NCBI RefSeq assembly: GCF_007859305.1
Contig: NZ_VOHE01000004.1
Coordinates: 87,232-151,231 of the forward strand
Reading direction: 5' to 3'
DNA length: 64,000 nt
Source: Luteimonas wenzhouensis
GTDB lineage: Bacteria > Pseudomonadota > Gammaproteobacteria > Xanthomonadales > Xanthomonadaceae
In this document: positions 1 through 9,380 of the stretch, piece after piece
How positions within the stretch are numbered: position 1 is the first letter of the stretch
How the letters are laid out: each line of letters opens with the position of its first letter
The notes under the pieces: generated by a model
The model's input: only the letters and a program-made list of their open reading frames with translations
Told to the model about the DNA's origin: nothing
Databases searched by the model: none
Position numbers and translations under genes: made by a program

Positions 1-745
1 CGTTCACCGGGGTCACGTCGATGGTGACCACGCTGGTGGTGGTGCCGCCGTTGCCGTCGTCGACGGTGACGGTGAACTGGTCGGGGCCGTTGTAGTCCGG
101 ATCCGGGGTGTAGGTGTAGGCGCCGGTCTCGGGATCGATGGTGACGCTGCCGTTCGCCGGCGGCGTGGTGACGGTGTAGGTCAGCGTGTCGCCGTCGATG
201 TCGGTGCCGGTCACGGTGCCGGTGACCGGTGTGTCTTCGGGCGTGGTGTGGGCTGCATCGTCCGCCGCCGGAGGACGGTTCGGCGGCGGTGGCGGGGCAG
301 GAGGCGTGCTGTCGCCACCGCTGTCCCCGGACGCCCGGCTGAGCAGGCCCGCGCCGCCGGCAACCCCCAGGATGACGCCAGCCCACGCCGGAAAGCCGCC
401 CGCCTCGGGTAGCAGCAACGCGGCGGCCGCGTAGTCCTCCTGGATCTCGGTGAAGTGGAATTCGCTCCACGGGCTGGTGTACTGGCCCCACCAGGCCACG
501 CCCTCGGCGTCTTCCAGCACCAGGTCGTGGCGCTCGCCGTCCTCGTCGACGACGAAGAAGTTGTGGATCGTGATCGTGCGGCCGTCCTTGAGCACCAGCT
601 GCAGGTCGTCGCCGACGCGCTCGAAGCGCGCCACCTGTTCCGGCCCCAGCTTGAGCCTGATGATGCCGGCCTGGTCGAGGGCGATGTCGCCGGTCCCTGC
701 GGACACGGTGTTGCCGTCAGCCTTATGCACGATCTCTGTGGACAC
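1..745 (-). CDS. BapA-like surface adhesin, N-terminal part (runs off left edge)
   Basis: Partial gene: 248 codons are visible and the reading frame is still open at base 1. It begins with GTG at 745, behind a GGAGA element about six bases upstream; no in-frame ATG lies near. Residues 1-110 or so form a compact N-terminal domain ([18 protein letters not shown]..., later [16 protein letters not shown] and [13 protein letters not shown]) like the prefix domain of BapA-type biofilm proteins. A hydrophobic Ala/Gly stretch follows ([16 protein letters not shown]), then a Pro-rich linker ([16 protein letters not shown]), then the first tandem-95/cadherin-like VCBS repeat ([37 protein letters not shown]). 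Family knowledge: such proteins are giant, repeat-built, type I-secreted adhesins. The repeats, C-terminal signal and any transporter genes are outside the window. Confidence 0.72.
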   Translation of the reverse strand, partial: MSTEIVHKADGNTVSAGTGDIALDQAGIIRLKLGPEQVARFERVGDDLQLVLKDGRTITIHNFFVVDEDGERHDLVLEDAEGVAWWGQYTSPWSEFHFTEIQEDYAAAALLLPEAGGFPAWAGVILGVAGGAGLLSRASGDSGGDSTPPAPPPPPNRPPAADDAAHTTPEDTPVTGTVTGTDIDGDTLTYTVTTPPANGSVTIDPETGAYTYTPDPDYNGPDQFTVTVDDGNGGTTTSVVTIDVTPVN

Positions 746-1149
746 GGATATCTCCAAAGTGGGTGGTCAGGAGGGGCCGGAGCACAGCCGGCCCCGACGG
801 AGCGGCAGGGGGCGCTCGCGTCGCAGGTGATTTCTGTGGTTTTCGCCGAGCCATCCGCGCTGGCGCTCGACGGCGCATTCCAGCAATGGCCGCACCCATC
901 GGGGGGGCATATTTGTAACGGCCATCACACAATTGCGCAAGGCTTGCACCAGTCCCTACGCTCCGGACAGTGGGTGTCCGGGGCGGCGGTCGAGGGAACG
1001 TCCTGGCTTGCGTCGGCGTCATCCCCGGCAGGCGTGTGGCGCGAGTGACCCGGCGTCGGGCGCACGTATTGCGCATGGCCCGTCGCGATGCGCGCCGGGA
1101 CTAGGGGCGAGTGCCTGCACGTGGGCAATAACGCCCGCCTCACCGAACC
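746..1149. other. Gene-free stretch upstream of the adhesin
   Basis: About 400 bases between the adhesin start and the end of the response-regulator frame. I see no convincing gene. The open frames on both strands lack recognisable protein features and look like by-products of high GC. It contains one plausible promoter facing the adhesin, listed separately, which would leave a leader of about 160 bases. Confidence 0.5.
912..940 (-). promoter_or_regulatory. Candidate promoter for the adhesin gene
   Basis: On the minus strand a TTGCGC box (940-935) and a TACAAA box (917-912) are 17 bases apart and face the adhesin. The implied leader of about 160 bases is long. Motif match only. Confidence 0.3.
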
Positions 1150-1229
1150 TCACTGCCGGGTGAGGGTGCGGTCGCGGCTTTCCCTTGGGCTTTCCCTTGT
1201 CTTTGCCGTCCCCCTTGGCGAGCGACCGC

Positions 1230-1385
1230 ATGCGACGAAAGGCGTGGATGTCCTGGCTCGAAGCCCCGGCGATCGCCGATCCGGTCGACCGCCGCAACGC
1301 CCGGATCCTCCATGTGGCGTTGCTGGTGCTGGGCACCATGCCGCCGCTGCTGTGGCTCTATCGCACAAGCCACAGGGCCAGCTGA
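1230..1385 (+). pseudogene. N-terminal remnant of a membrane sensor protein
   Basis: The plus strand reads MRRKAWMSWLEAPAIADP, then VDRRNARILHVALLVLG and TMPPLLWLYRTSH before a stop at 1383-1385. A soluble head ending in DPVDRRNAR followed by a hydrophobic helix closing on LLWLYR resembles the start of membrane sensor kinases or GGDEF proteins that begin with a transmembrane bundle. The frame dies a few residues after the first helix, exactly where the opposing response-regulator gene also loses homology. I infer the 5' remnant of a gene whose body has been deleted. An alternative start is the second Met at 1248. The exact family is not identifiable from about 45 residues. Confidence 0.45.
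1350..1375. repeat. Inverted repeat at junction of two gene remnants
   Basis: Perfect 8-base arms CTGTGGCT (1350-1357) and AGCCACAG (1368-1375) flank a 10-base loop. The repeat sits where the truncated response regulator (minus) and the truncated sensor remnant (plus) meet, so it may be a rearrangement scar rather than a terminator. There is no T-tract. Confidence 0.55.
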
Positions 1386-1862
1386 TCGTGGTCCCGGCGG
1401 GGGTGTGCAGCCCCCAGCCGCCCTGGGCCAGGGACCATCCGGACCGGCCGCCCGCGCGCGTACCGTCGCCGGCGACCCGCCGCCCCAGGTTCCGCAGGGT
1501 CTGCACGAGTTCGTCCATCGCCAGCGGCTTCACCAGGTACGCGTCGACGCCTGCCCGCAATCCACGCAGGCGGTCGACGCCGCGGCCGTGCGCCGAATAG
1601 ATCACGATCCCCATCCGCCCGCCAAGCGCGCGCAGGTGGCGGGCGATCTCCACGCCGTCCTCGTCGGGCAGGCCTACGTCCAGCAACACCAGGTCGAAGG
1701 GTGCGCGGGTCCATTGCCGATACAGCTCGAGCGCGCTGCGGAACCCCCTCGCCTCGAAGCCCGACGCCTGCAGCGCCGGCAGCAGGATCCGCTCGCGCAA
1801 CTCCGCGTCGTCCTCGACGACGGCCAGGCGCAGGCTCGGCGCAGGCGCGTCCGGCGTACCCG

Positions 1863-4493
1863 TCATGGCGCCGGCGGCGCGGACCCGGTCTCGTCGGGCC
1901 GCACCGCTTCGGGGCTGACCTTCTCGATCGTGTGCCGCAGCTCGCGGCCGAGGATGATCTTGGCGTCCTTGGCCCAGCCCTCCAGGCGCTGGTCGAACAC
2001 CAGCTTGCCGTTCTGGTCGAGCTTGACGAGCCCGAGTTCGCGCAGCTTCTGGATGAAGCCGCGGAACAGGCTCCTGTCGAAGAACTCCGGCGCCGCGGGC
2101 GCGTACAGCAGGCTCAGCCGCTGCGCCGCGAGCTGGCACAGGCCCTCGAGTTCGGCCGCGCCGAGCGTGCCGGACCCGTTCTTGGCCAGTACCGAGATCG
2201 CGATGTAGTAGCGCTCGAACGCCTGCTGCAGCGGATGGCCGAGCGCGCGCAGCCGGAACACCTCGTCGGACTGGCCGGCGTTGCGGGCCAGGATCCCGCC
2301 GTCGTCCTCGCCCACCTGCTCGAGCAGGCCCTCGCGCACGAACACCTCGATGGTGCGGCTGATGCGCCCGGCGAAGCCGTCCTCGTCCCAGGGCAGGAAC
2401 AGTTCGCCCTGCAGGAACGGGTACACCGCGCGGCCGAGCCGCAGCAGGGTGTCGCGCGCCATCCGCCGGTTGTGCTGGAAGCAGCAGGCGATCCAGGCCG
2501 AGGCGGTGAACAGGTGCAGCACGTTGTTGCGGAAGTAGCTCAGCAGCACCGCGTCGTCGTCGCCGACGCTGAGCACGTCGCCCAACGGGTGCGGGATGCG
2601 GCGCAGCACGCCGATCTCCTCGCCGTGGGCCACGATCTCCTCCGGCGAGTGCGGGGTCACCGTCACCCGGTCGGAGTAGGGGACCTCGGCCAGCAGCATC
2701 TTCGACAGCGCGATCTGCGCCAGCAGGTCGGCTTCGCCCATCGCGTGCTTGGGCGTGGACAACAGCGCCAGCGCCAGCAAGTTGATCGGGTTCACGTCCG
2801 CGGCGCGGTTGATGTTGACCTGGATCCGCTGCGCGGCCGCGTCCACGGTGCGCGACAGCCACTCGGGCTTGTCCTCGTCCGGGAGCGCCTTGCCGTCCCA
2901 GTCGGTCGCATGCTCGGCCAGCAGGTCGGCCAGCGCGATCGGCTCGCCGAAGTTCACCACCACCTGGCCGTAGTTCTGCCGCAGCACCTTCGGAATGCCC
3001 CACAGCAAGGCCCAGATCGATTCCTTCTCCTTGGGCTTGCCGCTGAGTTCGTCCAGGTAGCTGTTGCCCTCCATCAGCTTCTCGTAGCCGATGTACACCG
3101 GCTGGAACAGCACCGGGCGCGAGAGCTGGCGCAGGTAGGCGCGCACGGTCATCGCGATCATGCCGCCCTTGGGCTGGAGCAGGCGCCCGGTGCGCGAGCG
3201 CCCGCCCTCGATGAAGTACTCGATCGAGTAGCCGCCGGCGATCAGCAGCGCCACGTACTCGGCCAGCACCGCCGAATACAGCGCCGAGCCGCGGATCGAG
3301 CGGCGGATGAAGAACGCGCCGCCCTTGCGCAGCAGCGAGCCGACCACCGGCAGGTTGAGGTTGATCCCGGCCACGATGTGCGGCGGCACGATGCCCTTGG
3401 TGTAGAGCAGGTAGCTCAGCAGCAGGTAGTCCATGTGGCTGCGGTGGCTGGGCACGTAGATCACCTCGTTGCCCGGGGCCACGGCCTTGAGGTGGTCGAG
3501 GTGGTGGACCAGCACGCCGCGGTAGATCCGGTTCCACACCGAGGTCAGCAGGAACGAGGCCGAGCGCACCACCGGGTGCGAGTAGTCGGCCGCGATCTCG
3601 TAGGCCATCGCGTGGGCCTTCTTCCACGCCTCCTCGACCGAGGTGCCGTCGCGGCGGGCCTGGTCGGCGATCGCGTCCTTGACCGGCTGCGAGGCCAGCA
3701 CCTTGTCGATCAGCAGCCGGCGGGTGGACAGGTCCGGCCCGATCACCGCCTCGCGCAGGCGGTTGAAGTGGGTGCGCAGCAGGCGCGAGAGCTTGCGCAC
3801 GCTGCGCTCGGGCGGCAGGTCCTCGGCCAGCAGCGCGCGGATGCTCACCGGGGCGGAGAAGCGCACCAGGGTGTCGCGGCCGTTGAGCAGGATCGCGAGC
3901 AGCCGGCGGAAGCGGCCGACGATCGCCCAGTTCTCGGAAAACAGCACCGAGAACCAGCCCGAGGCCTTGTCCGGCGAGCGGCCGACGAAGATCGACACCG
4001 GCACCAGCTGCACGTCCAGCGCCGGATCCTCACGGTGGGCGTCGAGCAGGCGCGCCAGCGATTCGGAATGGGTCCGGCGCTGCGGGGCCTGGCCGGTGGC
4101 CAGCGCCAGCGCCGAGGACGCGGTGCGCCGCGACAGGGCCACGTAGGCGCGGCGGCGACCGAGCGGATCGCCGGGCAGCGGCCGCAGCGGGGCGGGCATG
4201 CCGGCGTCGTGGCAGGCACGGTCGAGGATCAGGGCGTTGGACAGGCCGTAGTCCTCGAGCACGTAGCAGACCGGGCGGCCGTCGACCAGCGAGGCCGGTT
4301 CCTGCGGCTCGATCCTCAGGCTGATCCAGGGGCGCAGCAGCCGCCCCAGCAGCCGCGCCCACAGCGGGCGGCTGCCGCGCGCGGGCGTGGCGCGGGCGGG
4401 CGGTCCCGCCGGCGCGCGCGGGCCGGCGGGACCGGGGTCGGAGTCGCCGCCCTGGGGCGGCTCGGCCTCGAACAGGTTCGGTTGCGTGGGCAT
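1863..4493 (-). CDS. plsB: Glycerol-3-phosphate 1-O-acyltransferase
   Basis: Inner-membrane enzyme that acylates glycerol-3-phosphate at position 1, the first step of phospholipid synthesis. It is 876 residues, slightly longer than the roughly 800 of E. coli PlsB. The acyltransferase blocks are in order: VPSHRSHMDYLLLSY (HX4D catalytic motif), GGAFFIRRS, FIEGGRSRTGRLLQPKGG (glycerol-3-phosphate binding) and VLFQPVYIGYEKLMEGNSY. A Gly/Pro/Ala-rich N-terminal extension precedes the conserved core. I chose ATG 4493 (MPTQPNLFEAE); an upstream ATG at 4502 and a TTG at 4556 are in frame, but a CATAAT box overlaps 4506-4501, which would put the transcription start almost on ATG 4493 (leaderless mRNA). 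The stop overlaps the start of the response-regulator gene. Confidence 0.95.
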   Translation of the reverse strand: MPTQPNLFEAEPPQGGDSDPGPAGPRAPAGPPARATPARGSRPLWARLLGRLLRPWISLRIEPQEPASLVDGRPVCYVLEDYGLSNALILDRACHDAGMPAPLRPLPGDPLGRRRAYVALSRRTASSALALATGQAPQRRTHSESLARLLDAHREDPALDVQLVPVSIFVGRSPDKASGWFSVLFSENWAIVGRFRRLLAILLNGRDTLVRFSAPVSIRALLAEDLPPERSVRKLSRLLRTHFNRLREAVIGPDLSTRRLLIDKVLASQPVKDAIADQARRDGTSVEEAWKKAHAMAYEIAADYSHPVVRSASFLLTSVWNRIYRGVLVHHLDHLKAVAPGNEVIYVPSHRSHMDYLLLSYLLYTKGIVPPHIVAGINLNLPVVGSLLRKGGAFFIRRSIRGSALYSAVLAEYVALLIAGGYSIEYFIEGGRSRTGRLLQPKGGMIAMTVRAYLRQLSRPVLFQPVYIGYEKLMEGNSYLDELSGKPKEKESIWALLWGIPKVLRQNYGQVVVNFGEPIALADLLAEHATDWDGKALPDEDKPEWLSRTVDAAAQRIQVNINRAADVNPINLLALALLSTPKHAMGEADLLAQIALSKMLLAEVPYSDRVTVTPHSPEEIVAHGEEIGVLRRIPHPLGDVLSVGDDDAVLLSYFRNNVLHLFTASAWIACCFQHNRRMARDTLLRLGRAVYPFLQGELFLPWDEDGFAGRISRTIEVFVREGLLEQVGEDDGGILARNAGQSDEVFRLRALGHPLQQAFERYYIAISVLAKNGSGTLGAAELEGLCQLAAQRLSLLYAPAAPEFFDRSLFRGFIQKLRELGLVKLDQNGKLVFDQRLEGWAKDAKIILGRELRHTIEKVSPEAVRPDETGSAPPAP

Positions 4494-4500
4494 TCGGACC

Positions 4501-4506
4501 ATTATG
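4501..4506 (-). promoter_or_regulatory. Candidate -10 box of plsB
   Basis: CATAAT on the minus strand lies eight bases before ATG 4493. If used, transcription would begin at or beside the start codon, giving a leaderless message. No good -35 accompanies it. A TTGACA at 4556-4551 is too far away to pair with it. Confidence 0.35.
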
Positions 4507-4718
4507 CCCAAGCCGGTCCGGCGGACCCGGCCGAGGGGTACGGTCAGCGATGTCAAGAGCAGCTGAACGGCTGCGCGGGACCCAGCAATGAACCGTGATT
4601 TTCGTCACGCAATCCCACCGGACGGGACTTGCGCGGCTTTACGGTTTGTTTACAAGCAGGGGTGCGGCGAAGGGGGCGCGCGCATTGCAGTGACTTCCCT
4701 GTCTCCTGGAGAGGAACC

Positions 4719-7631
4719 ATGTCGCCCCGACCCACCCGACTGGCCATGGCCGTCCGCAGTTGCCTCGTCCTCGCCCTGCTCCCGCTCGCGGCGGCCGCGC
4801 AGCAAGAGGATGCGTCCACCCCTTCCACCCGCACCCTGGACGCCGTCCAGGTCACCGGTTCGCGGATCAAGCGCGCCGACCTGGAAACCCAGGTCCCGGT
4901 GCAGATCCTCAGCCGCGAGGACATCGACCGCAGCGGCTTCACCTCGGTCGCCGAGGTGGTGCAGGCCCTCACCGCCAGCGGCGCGGCGCTCAACACCAGG
5001 TTCAATTCCTCCGGCAACTTCGGCTTCCCGCCCGACGGCGGCGGGGTCGGCGCCGGCGCGGCCACGGTCGACCTGCGCCACCTCGGCGCCAAGCGCGTGC
5101 TGGTGCTGGTCGACGGCATCCGCTGGGTCAACGAGTCCTCGGCCTCGGGCGTGGGCTCGGCGGTCGACCTCAACACCATCCCGCTGGCGATCATCGAGCG
5201 CATCGAGGTGCTGGAGGACGGCGCCTCGTCGATCTACGGCTCGGACGCGATCGCCGGCGTGGTCAACATCATCACCCGCAAGGACGTCGACGGCGCCAGC
5301 GTGCAGCTGCACTACGGCGATTACGGCGGCCTCGCCGGCGGCGAGACCTGGGGCGTGGACCTGGGCTGGGGCGGCAGCAGCGAACGTGCGCGCTGGTTCG
5401 TCGGCGCGTCCTACCTCAAGCAGGAGGAAATCGCCTCGACCGGGTACGGCCCGGCCAGCGTGCCGGTGCCGGGCACCGGCCTGGCCAACGGCAGTTCGGC
5501 CACGCCGCAGGGGCGGTTCGTGTTCCAGGACCCCGGTACCGGCACCGTCTACGACATCACCCCGGACACCGGCGTATCCGCGCCCGGCTACCTGCCCGGC
5601 CTGCCGCCGTGCCGCGACGCCGACGGCAATCCCACCGGGCCGCGCGCCGACGACTTCCACTGCTTCGGCACCGCCGACCGCTTCAACTTCGCCCCCTACA
5701 ACCTGCTGCTGACCCCGTCCGAGCGCAAGTCGGTGTTCGGCCAGGTGCAATTCGACTTCACCCCGACCTTCGGTGCCTACGCGCGGGTGCTCTACAACGA
5801 GCGCGAATCGGCCAACCAGGCCGCGCCCGAGCCGATCTTCCTCGGCACCGACGCCGGCGTGTACAACGAATGGGCCGAGACGCGGCTGGTGATCTCCGCG
5901 GCCAATCCCTACAACCCGTTCGGCTTCGACCTGACCACGGTCGGGCCCGACGCCAACCTGTTCCTGCTCGGCCGGCGCCCGGTGGAGGGCGGGCCGCGCC
6001 GCTACGTGCAGGAGGTCGAGACCTGGTACGCGGCCTTCGGGCTCAACGGCCTGTTCGATGTCGGCGGCCGCCAGTGGAGCTGGGATCTCAACCTGGTGCG
6101 CAGCGAGAGCAAGGCCGAGCAGACCAACACCGGCAGCTACAACGTGCGCCGCATCAACGAGGCCCTGGGCGACCCGGCGGCCTGCGCCGCGATCAGCGGC
6201 TGCGTGCCGCTCAACCTGTTCGGCGGCGTCGGCACGATCACCCCGGAGATGCTCGCCTTCATCCAGCCGGTCGTGCGCGACCGCAGCAGCAACGAGCTGA
6301 GCGTGGCCTCGGCCAACCTGACCGGCGACCTGTTCGACAATTGGGCCGGCACGGTCGCGTTCGCGGCCGGGGTCGAGTACCGCGAGTACGAGGGCGAGTA
6401 CCAGCCCGACCCGATCACCGTGGCCGGCGAGTACAACGGCGTGCCCTCCGGCGCCACCCGCGGCCGGTACGACGTGCGCGAGGCCTATGCCGAGCTGCTG
6501 GTGCCGCTGGCGCGCGAGGGCCGGTTCGGCAAGAGCCTCGACCTGAGCCTGGCCGGGCGCTGGTCGGACTACTCCAACTTCGGCAGCACCAATACAGGCA
6601 AGATCGGCCTGCGATGGCAGGTGGCCGACGAGTTCCTGCTGCGCGGCTCGTTCGCGGAGGGCTTCCGCGCGCCCTCCATCGGCGAGCTGTACGGCACCCT
6701 GAGCCGGTTCGACGCGACCCTGGTCGATCCCTGCAACAACGAAGCCTCGACCACCCCACAGTGCGTCGCCGACGGGGTGCCGCCGGGCTACGAGCAGTCC
6801 AACCCGCAGATCTCGGTGGTCACCTCGGGCAACGTCGAACTGCAGCCCGAGACCAGCCGCAGCCTGATGCTCGGCGCGGTCTGGAGCCCGTCCTTCGCCG
6901 ACGATGCGGCCTGGTCGGACGCGCTCGACCTGGGCCTGACCTTCTACCGCCACACCATCGACGGCGCGATCCAGGCGCTGGACGCGCAGACCATCCTCGA
7001 GCGCTGCATCGAAGCCCGCGATCCGCTCTCGTGCGGCTTCTACGAGCGCAACGAGCGCGGCCAGATCGTGCGCTTCGACAACATCCTCGGCAACGTCGGC
7101 ACCATCCGCACCGACGGCTGGGACTTCAGCGCCGACTGGCGCCTGCCCGAGCAGGGCTGGGGCCAGCTGGCCTTCGCCTGGAAGACCACCTGGGTGACGA
7201 AGTACGAGCTGGTCAACGAGGCCGGCCAGGCCGAGCCGCGCGCGCCTGGCGTGGAAATCAACAACAGCGCCATCCCGGTGCGCACCTCGACCCTGGCCGC
7301 GGTCTGGCGCGGACCCGGCGGCTGGCAGGCGGGCTGGACCGCGCGCTACATCGACCGCCTGCGCGAGTCCTGCGCCGGCGCCAACGGCTTCGACATCTGC
7401 GACGACAGCGCCAACGACCGCAACGACCTCGGTGCCACCACCTACCATGACGCGCAGCTGTCCTGGGGCACGGATGCGTGGATGAAGGACTTCCGCCTCA
7501 CCCTCGGCGTCAACAACGTGTTCGCCAAGGATCCGCCGATCTGCCTGAGCTGCTCGCTCAACGGCTACGACGCCTCGACCTACGACCTGCCGGGCAGGTT
7601 CTGGTACGCGCGGGTGGGCTTCGGCTTCTAG
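4719..7631 (+). CDS. TonB-dependent outer-membrane receptor
   Basis: A 970-residue receptor with signal peptide ([13 protein letters not shown], cleavage near residue 26), a TonB-box-like start ([14 protein letters not shown]) and a plug domain with [39 protein letters not shown] and [18 protein letters not shown] long beta-barrel follows, ending in aromatic Phe (RVGFGF), as outer-membrane barrels do. GGAGAGGAA lies just before ATG 4719. The plug style ([16 protein letters not shown]) is that of the large receptors common in xanthomonads and sphingomonads, often used for plant polymers or oligopeptides. No transport or hydrolase partner is adjacent on the same strand, so the substrate cannot be inferred. 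It is transcribed away from plsB across a 225-base gap and ends at a shared hairpin. Confidence 0.9.
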   Translation: MSPRPTRLAMAVRSCLVLALLPLAAAAQQEDASTPSTRTLDAVQVTGSRIKRADLETQVPVQILSREDIDRSGFTSVAEVVQALTASGAALNTRFNSSGNFGFPPDGGGVGAGAATVDLRHLGAKRVLVLVDGIRWVNESSASGVGSAVDLNTIPLAIIERIEVLEDGASSIYGSDAIAGVVNIITRKDVDGASVQLHYGDYGGLAGGETWGVDLGWGGSSERARWFVGASYLKQEEIASTGYGPASVPVPGTGLANGSSATPQGRFVFQDPGTGTVYDITPDTGVSAPGYLPGLPPCRDADGNPTGPRADDFHCFGTADRFNFAPYNLLLTPSERKSVFGQVQFDFTPTFGAYARVLYNERESANQAAPEPIFLGTDAGVYNEWAETRLVISAANPYNPFGFDLTTVGPDANLFLLGRRPVEGGPRRYVQEVETWYAAFGLNGLFDVGGRQWSWDLNLVRSESKAEQTNTGSYNVRRINEALGDPAACAAISGCVPLNLFGGVGTITPEMLAFIQPVVRDRSSNELSVASANLTGDLFDNWAGTVAFAAGVEYREYEGEYQPDPITVAGEYNGVPSGATRGRYDVREAYAELLVPLAREGRFGKSLDLSLAGRWSDYSNFGSTNTGKIGLRWQVADEFLLRGSFAEGFRAPSIGELYGTLSRFDATLVDPCNNEASTTPQCVADGVPPGYEQSNPQISVVTSGNVELQPETSRSLMLGAVWSPSFADDAAWSDALDLGLTFYRHTIDGAIQALDAQTILERCIEARDPLSCGFYERNERGQIVRFDNILGNVGTIRTDGWDFSADWRLPEQGWGQLAFAWKTTWVTKYELVNEAGQAEPRAPGVEINNSAIPVRTSTLAAVWRGPGGWQAGWTARYIDRLRESCAGANGFDICDDSANDRNDLGATTYHDAQLSWGTDAWMKDFRLTLGVNNVFAKDPPICLSCSLNGYDASTYDLPGRFWYARVGFGF

Positions 7632-7642
7632 CGGGCGTGCCG

Positions 7643-7677
7643 CCACGCCCCGTCCCGTGCGCGGGAGCGGGGCGTGG
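7643..7677. terminator. Bidirectional hairpin between convergent genes
   Basis: Arms CCACGCCCCG (7643-7652) and CGGGGCGTGG (7668-7677) are perfectly complementary. A second stem, TCCCG/CGGGA, closes a TGCG loop, with a single bulged G. It lies exactly between the stops of the TonB receptor and the hydrolase gene. There is no T-tract. Confidence 0.6.
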
Positions 7678-8436
7678 TCAGCGCTGCAGCGCGGCTTCGG
7701 GCACGTCCAGGTTGAGCGACAGCGCCAGGTGGTCGGAGTAGGCGGCCGGGACCGCGCGCAGGCCTTCGCAGCGCAGGTTGTCGGAGACCAGGATGTGGTC
7801 GATCGCGCGCTGCGGCTTCCAGGAGGGGAAGGTATGCACCGCGCACTCGGGCGGCTGCAGGCGGGTCTTGCGGAACAGGTTGCCCATCTCGGGGCAGTCG
7901 GCCACACAGTTGAAGTCGCCCATCAGCACCGCGTTGGGGAAGTCCTGCAGCAGCTCGGCGATGAAGTCGAGCTGCATCCGCCGCGATTGCGCGCCCAGCG
8001 ACAGGTGCGCCACCGCCACCGTGAGCCCCTCGCGCCCGGCGCCGAAGTGCCCCAGCAGCACGCCGCGGCCCGAGAGCCGCCCGGGCAGCGGATGGTCGCT
8101 CACCTCCACCGGCTCGAGCCGGCTGAGCAGGCCATTGGCGCTGGAGGCCACGTTGCCCACGCGCCGGTTGGGCTGGTGGGTCCAGTAGTCGAAGCCGGCG
8201 CGCTCGGCCAGGTAGTGGGTCTGGTTGGTGAAGCCCGAGCGCCAGCTGCCCGGATCGGCTTCCTGGAGGCCGACGATGTCGTGCTGCCCGACCAGCTCGG
8301 CGATCGCGTCCAGCGACACCCGCTTGCCCACCGGCAGCACGTGCGACCAGCTGCGGGTGGCGTAGTCGCTGTAGCGCCGGGTGCTCGATCCTGCCTGGAT
8401 GTTGGCGCTGAGCAGCCGCAACCGTTGCGTCGACAT
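7678..8436 (-). CDS. Endonuclease/exonuclease/phosphatase family protein
   Basis: A 252-residue protein of the metal-dependent EEP (DNase I-like) fold. Catalytic blocks are LLSANIQAG (Asn), IVGLQEADPG (metal-binding Glu), HQPNRRVGN, VAVAHLSLG, VLMGDFNCVAD (Asp/Asn pair), RAIDHILVS and YSDHLALSL (terminal Asp-His). There is no signal peptide, so it is probably cytoplasmic. The family cleaves phosphodiester bonds in nucleic acids, phosphoinositides or sphingomyelin; substrate cannot be read from sequence. It lies downstream of the dsbA genes on the same strand, ten bases after the DsbA lipoprotein stop, so it may be co-transcribed. Confidence 0.8.
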   Translation of the reverse strand: MSTQRLRLLSANIQAGSSTRRYSDYATRSWSHVLPVGKRVSLDAIAELVGQHDIVGLQEADPGSWRSGFTNQTHYLAERAGFDYWTHQPNRRVGNVASSANGLLSRLEPVEVSDHPLPGRLSGRGVLLGHFGAGREGLTVAVAHLSLGAQSRRMQLDFIAELLQDFPNAVLMGDFNCVADCPEMGNLFRKTRLQPPECAVHTFPSWKPQRAIDHILVSDNLRCEGLRAVPAAYSDHLALSLNLDVPEAALQR

Positions 8437-8446
8437 ACCCGCTGCG

Positions 8447-9313
8447 TCAGCCGCCGGCGCGCACCTGCGCGATCACCCGGTCGGTGTTCTGGATCACCTC
8501 TTCGAAGCTGCGGCCCTTGATGCGGTACCGGCCGTTGACGATGATCGTGGGGGTGGAGTTGGCGCGCTGCTGGGCGATGTACTGCCTGGCGCGGCCGAAC
8601 TTGGCGTTGACCGTGAAGCTGGCCATCGTGCTCACGAACTGGGCCGGGTCGGCGCCGAACTTCGCGTACACGCGGGCGATGTCCTCGGGCGAATCCTGGC
8701 CGCGCTCGCCGCGCAGGCTGCGCTCGACGTGGATGGCGTGGAAGATGCCGTCGTGGGCCTTGTCGGCGATGCCCATCGCCTCGGCGGCGTAGTAGGCGCG
8801 CACGTACGGGTCCCAGTTGCCGCCGAAGGCGGCCGGCACGTAGGTGAAGCGCACGTCGGCCGGCTGGCGCGCCTTCCAGCTGTTGACCAGCGGCTGGAAC
8901 ATGGCGCAGGCCGGGCAGACGTAGTTGAACACCTCGACCACCTCGATCTTGCCGTCGAGCGGCTCGAACGGCTGCCCGCCCTGGATCAGGTCGTAGTGCT
9001 CGCCCTGCGCGGCGAAGGTGACGGCGGGCGTGCCCGCGTCGGCGGGCGCCGGTGCCGCGGACGCGCCGGCGCCGGCGTCCGCTTCCGCCCCCGGCTCCCC
9101 GGCGGCTGCGGCTGCTTCCGCGGACGCGGCGGGATCCAGCGCCGGTTCGCCGGCGATCGCCTCGTGCGGGGCCGGGTCGGCAGCCTGGCCGGCGGCCGCG
9201 TCGGCGGCCGGTGCGGGGGCGGCCGCGTCCGGCGTGGACGGCTGGCAGGCGGCCAGCAGCAACACCAGGGCGGCGGTGGAGAGGACACGTCGTGGAACGG
9301 AGCGGAGGTTCAT
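8447..9313 (-). CDS. DsbA-like thiol:disulfide oxidoreductase, lipoprotein form
   Basis: 288 residues. The N-terminus MNLRSVPRRVLSTAALVLLLAAC carries a lipobox (LAAC), so it is predicted to be a lipoprotein. About 85 Ala/Pro/Asp-rich residues then form a long tether before the thioredoxin-fold DsbA domain. The active site is CPAC (VFNYVCPACAMF) and the cis-Pro loop is NSTPTIIVNGRYR. It should introduce disulfides into exported proteins. ATG 9313 is preceded by AGGAAG; a TTG two codons upstream is less likely. It is a paralogue of the next gene upstream but has a different redox dipeptide (PA versus GH), which usually shifts redox potential and partner choice. Confidence 0.85.
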   Translation of the reverse strand: MNLRSVPRRVLSTAALVLLLAACQPSTPDAAAPAPAADAAAGQAADPAPHEAIAGEPALDPAASAEAAAAAGEPGAEADAGAGASAAPAPADAGTPAVTFAAQGEHYDLIQGGQPFEPLDGKIEVVEVFNYVCPACAMFQPLVNSWKARQPADVRFTYVPAAFGGNWDPYVRAYYAAEAMGIADKAHDGIFHAIHVERSLRGERGQDSPEDIARVYAKFGADPAQFVSTMASFTVNAKFGRARQYIAQQRANSTPTIIVNGRYRIKGRSFEEVIQNTDRVIAQVRAGG

Positions 9314-9380
9314 CTGCAATGGCTTCCTGGCACGTAGGCGGTCAAGCGTACCGCGGCGCGGCCCGGGCCTGGCGCGGCGG

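Larger units (their letters stand above)
1150..1866 (-). pseudogene. Response regulator with truncated, aberrant C-terminus
   Basis: Residues 1-125 form a normal CheY-like receiver: acidic pair in AVVEDDAEL, phospho-acceptor Asp in LVLLDVGLPDEDG, and Lys in YLVKPL. After it a winged-helix domain starts (W-SLAQGGWGLHTPAGTTI) but loses homology at about base 1390. The remaining 70 or so residues (SWPCGLCDRATAAAAWCP...) look like antisense of unrelated DNA, so the DNA-binding domain appears to have been deleted. The ATG at 1866 overlaps the plsB stop (ATGA), so translation is coupled to plsB. As read it is 238 residues. Either the receiver still works alone or this is a pseudogene; the break coincides with an inverted repeat at 1350-1375. 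Confidence 0.6.

Noticed and set aside
455-1048. Plus-strand open frame of about 197 codons across the adhesin start
   Set aside because: It is antisense to the adhesin coding region for its first half and has no protein-like features; high GC keeps such frames open.
4551-4556. TTGACA hexamer upstream of plsB as a -35 box
   Set aside because: No -10-like hexamer lies 16-19 bases downstream; the CATAAT box is too distant to pair with it.
1701-4598. Very long plus-strand open frame opposite plsB
   Set aside because: Gln/His/Val/Gly-rich low-complexity translation mirrors the antisense of a GC-rich gene; plsB motifs on the other strand are decisive.
4650-7907. 1085-codon minus-strand open frame opposite the TonB receptor
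   Set aside because: Antisense artefact; the receptor on the plus strand has signal peptide, plug and barrel features.
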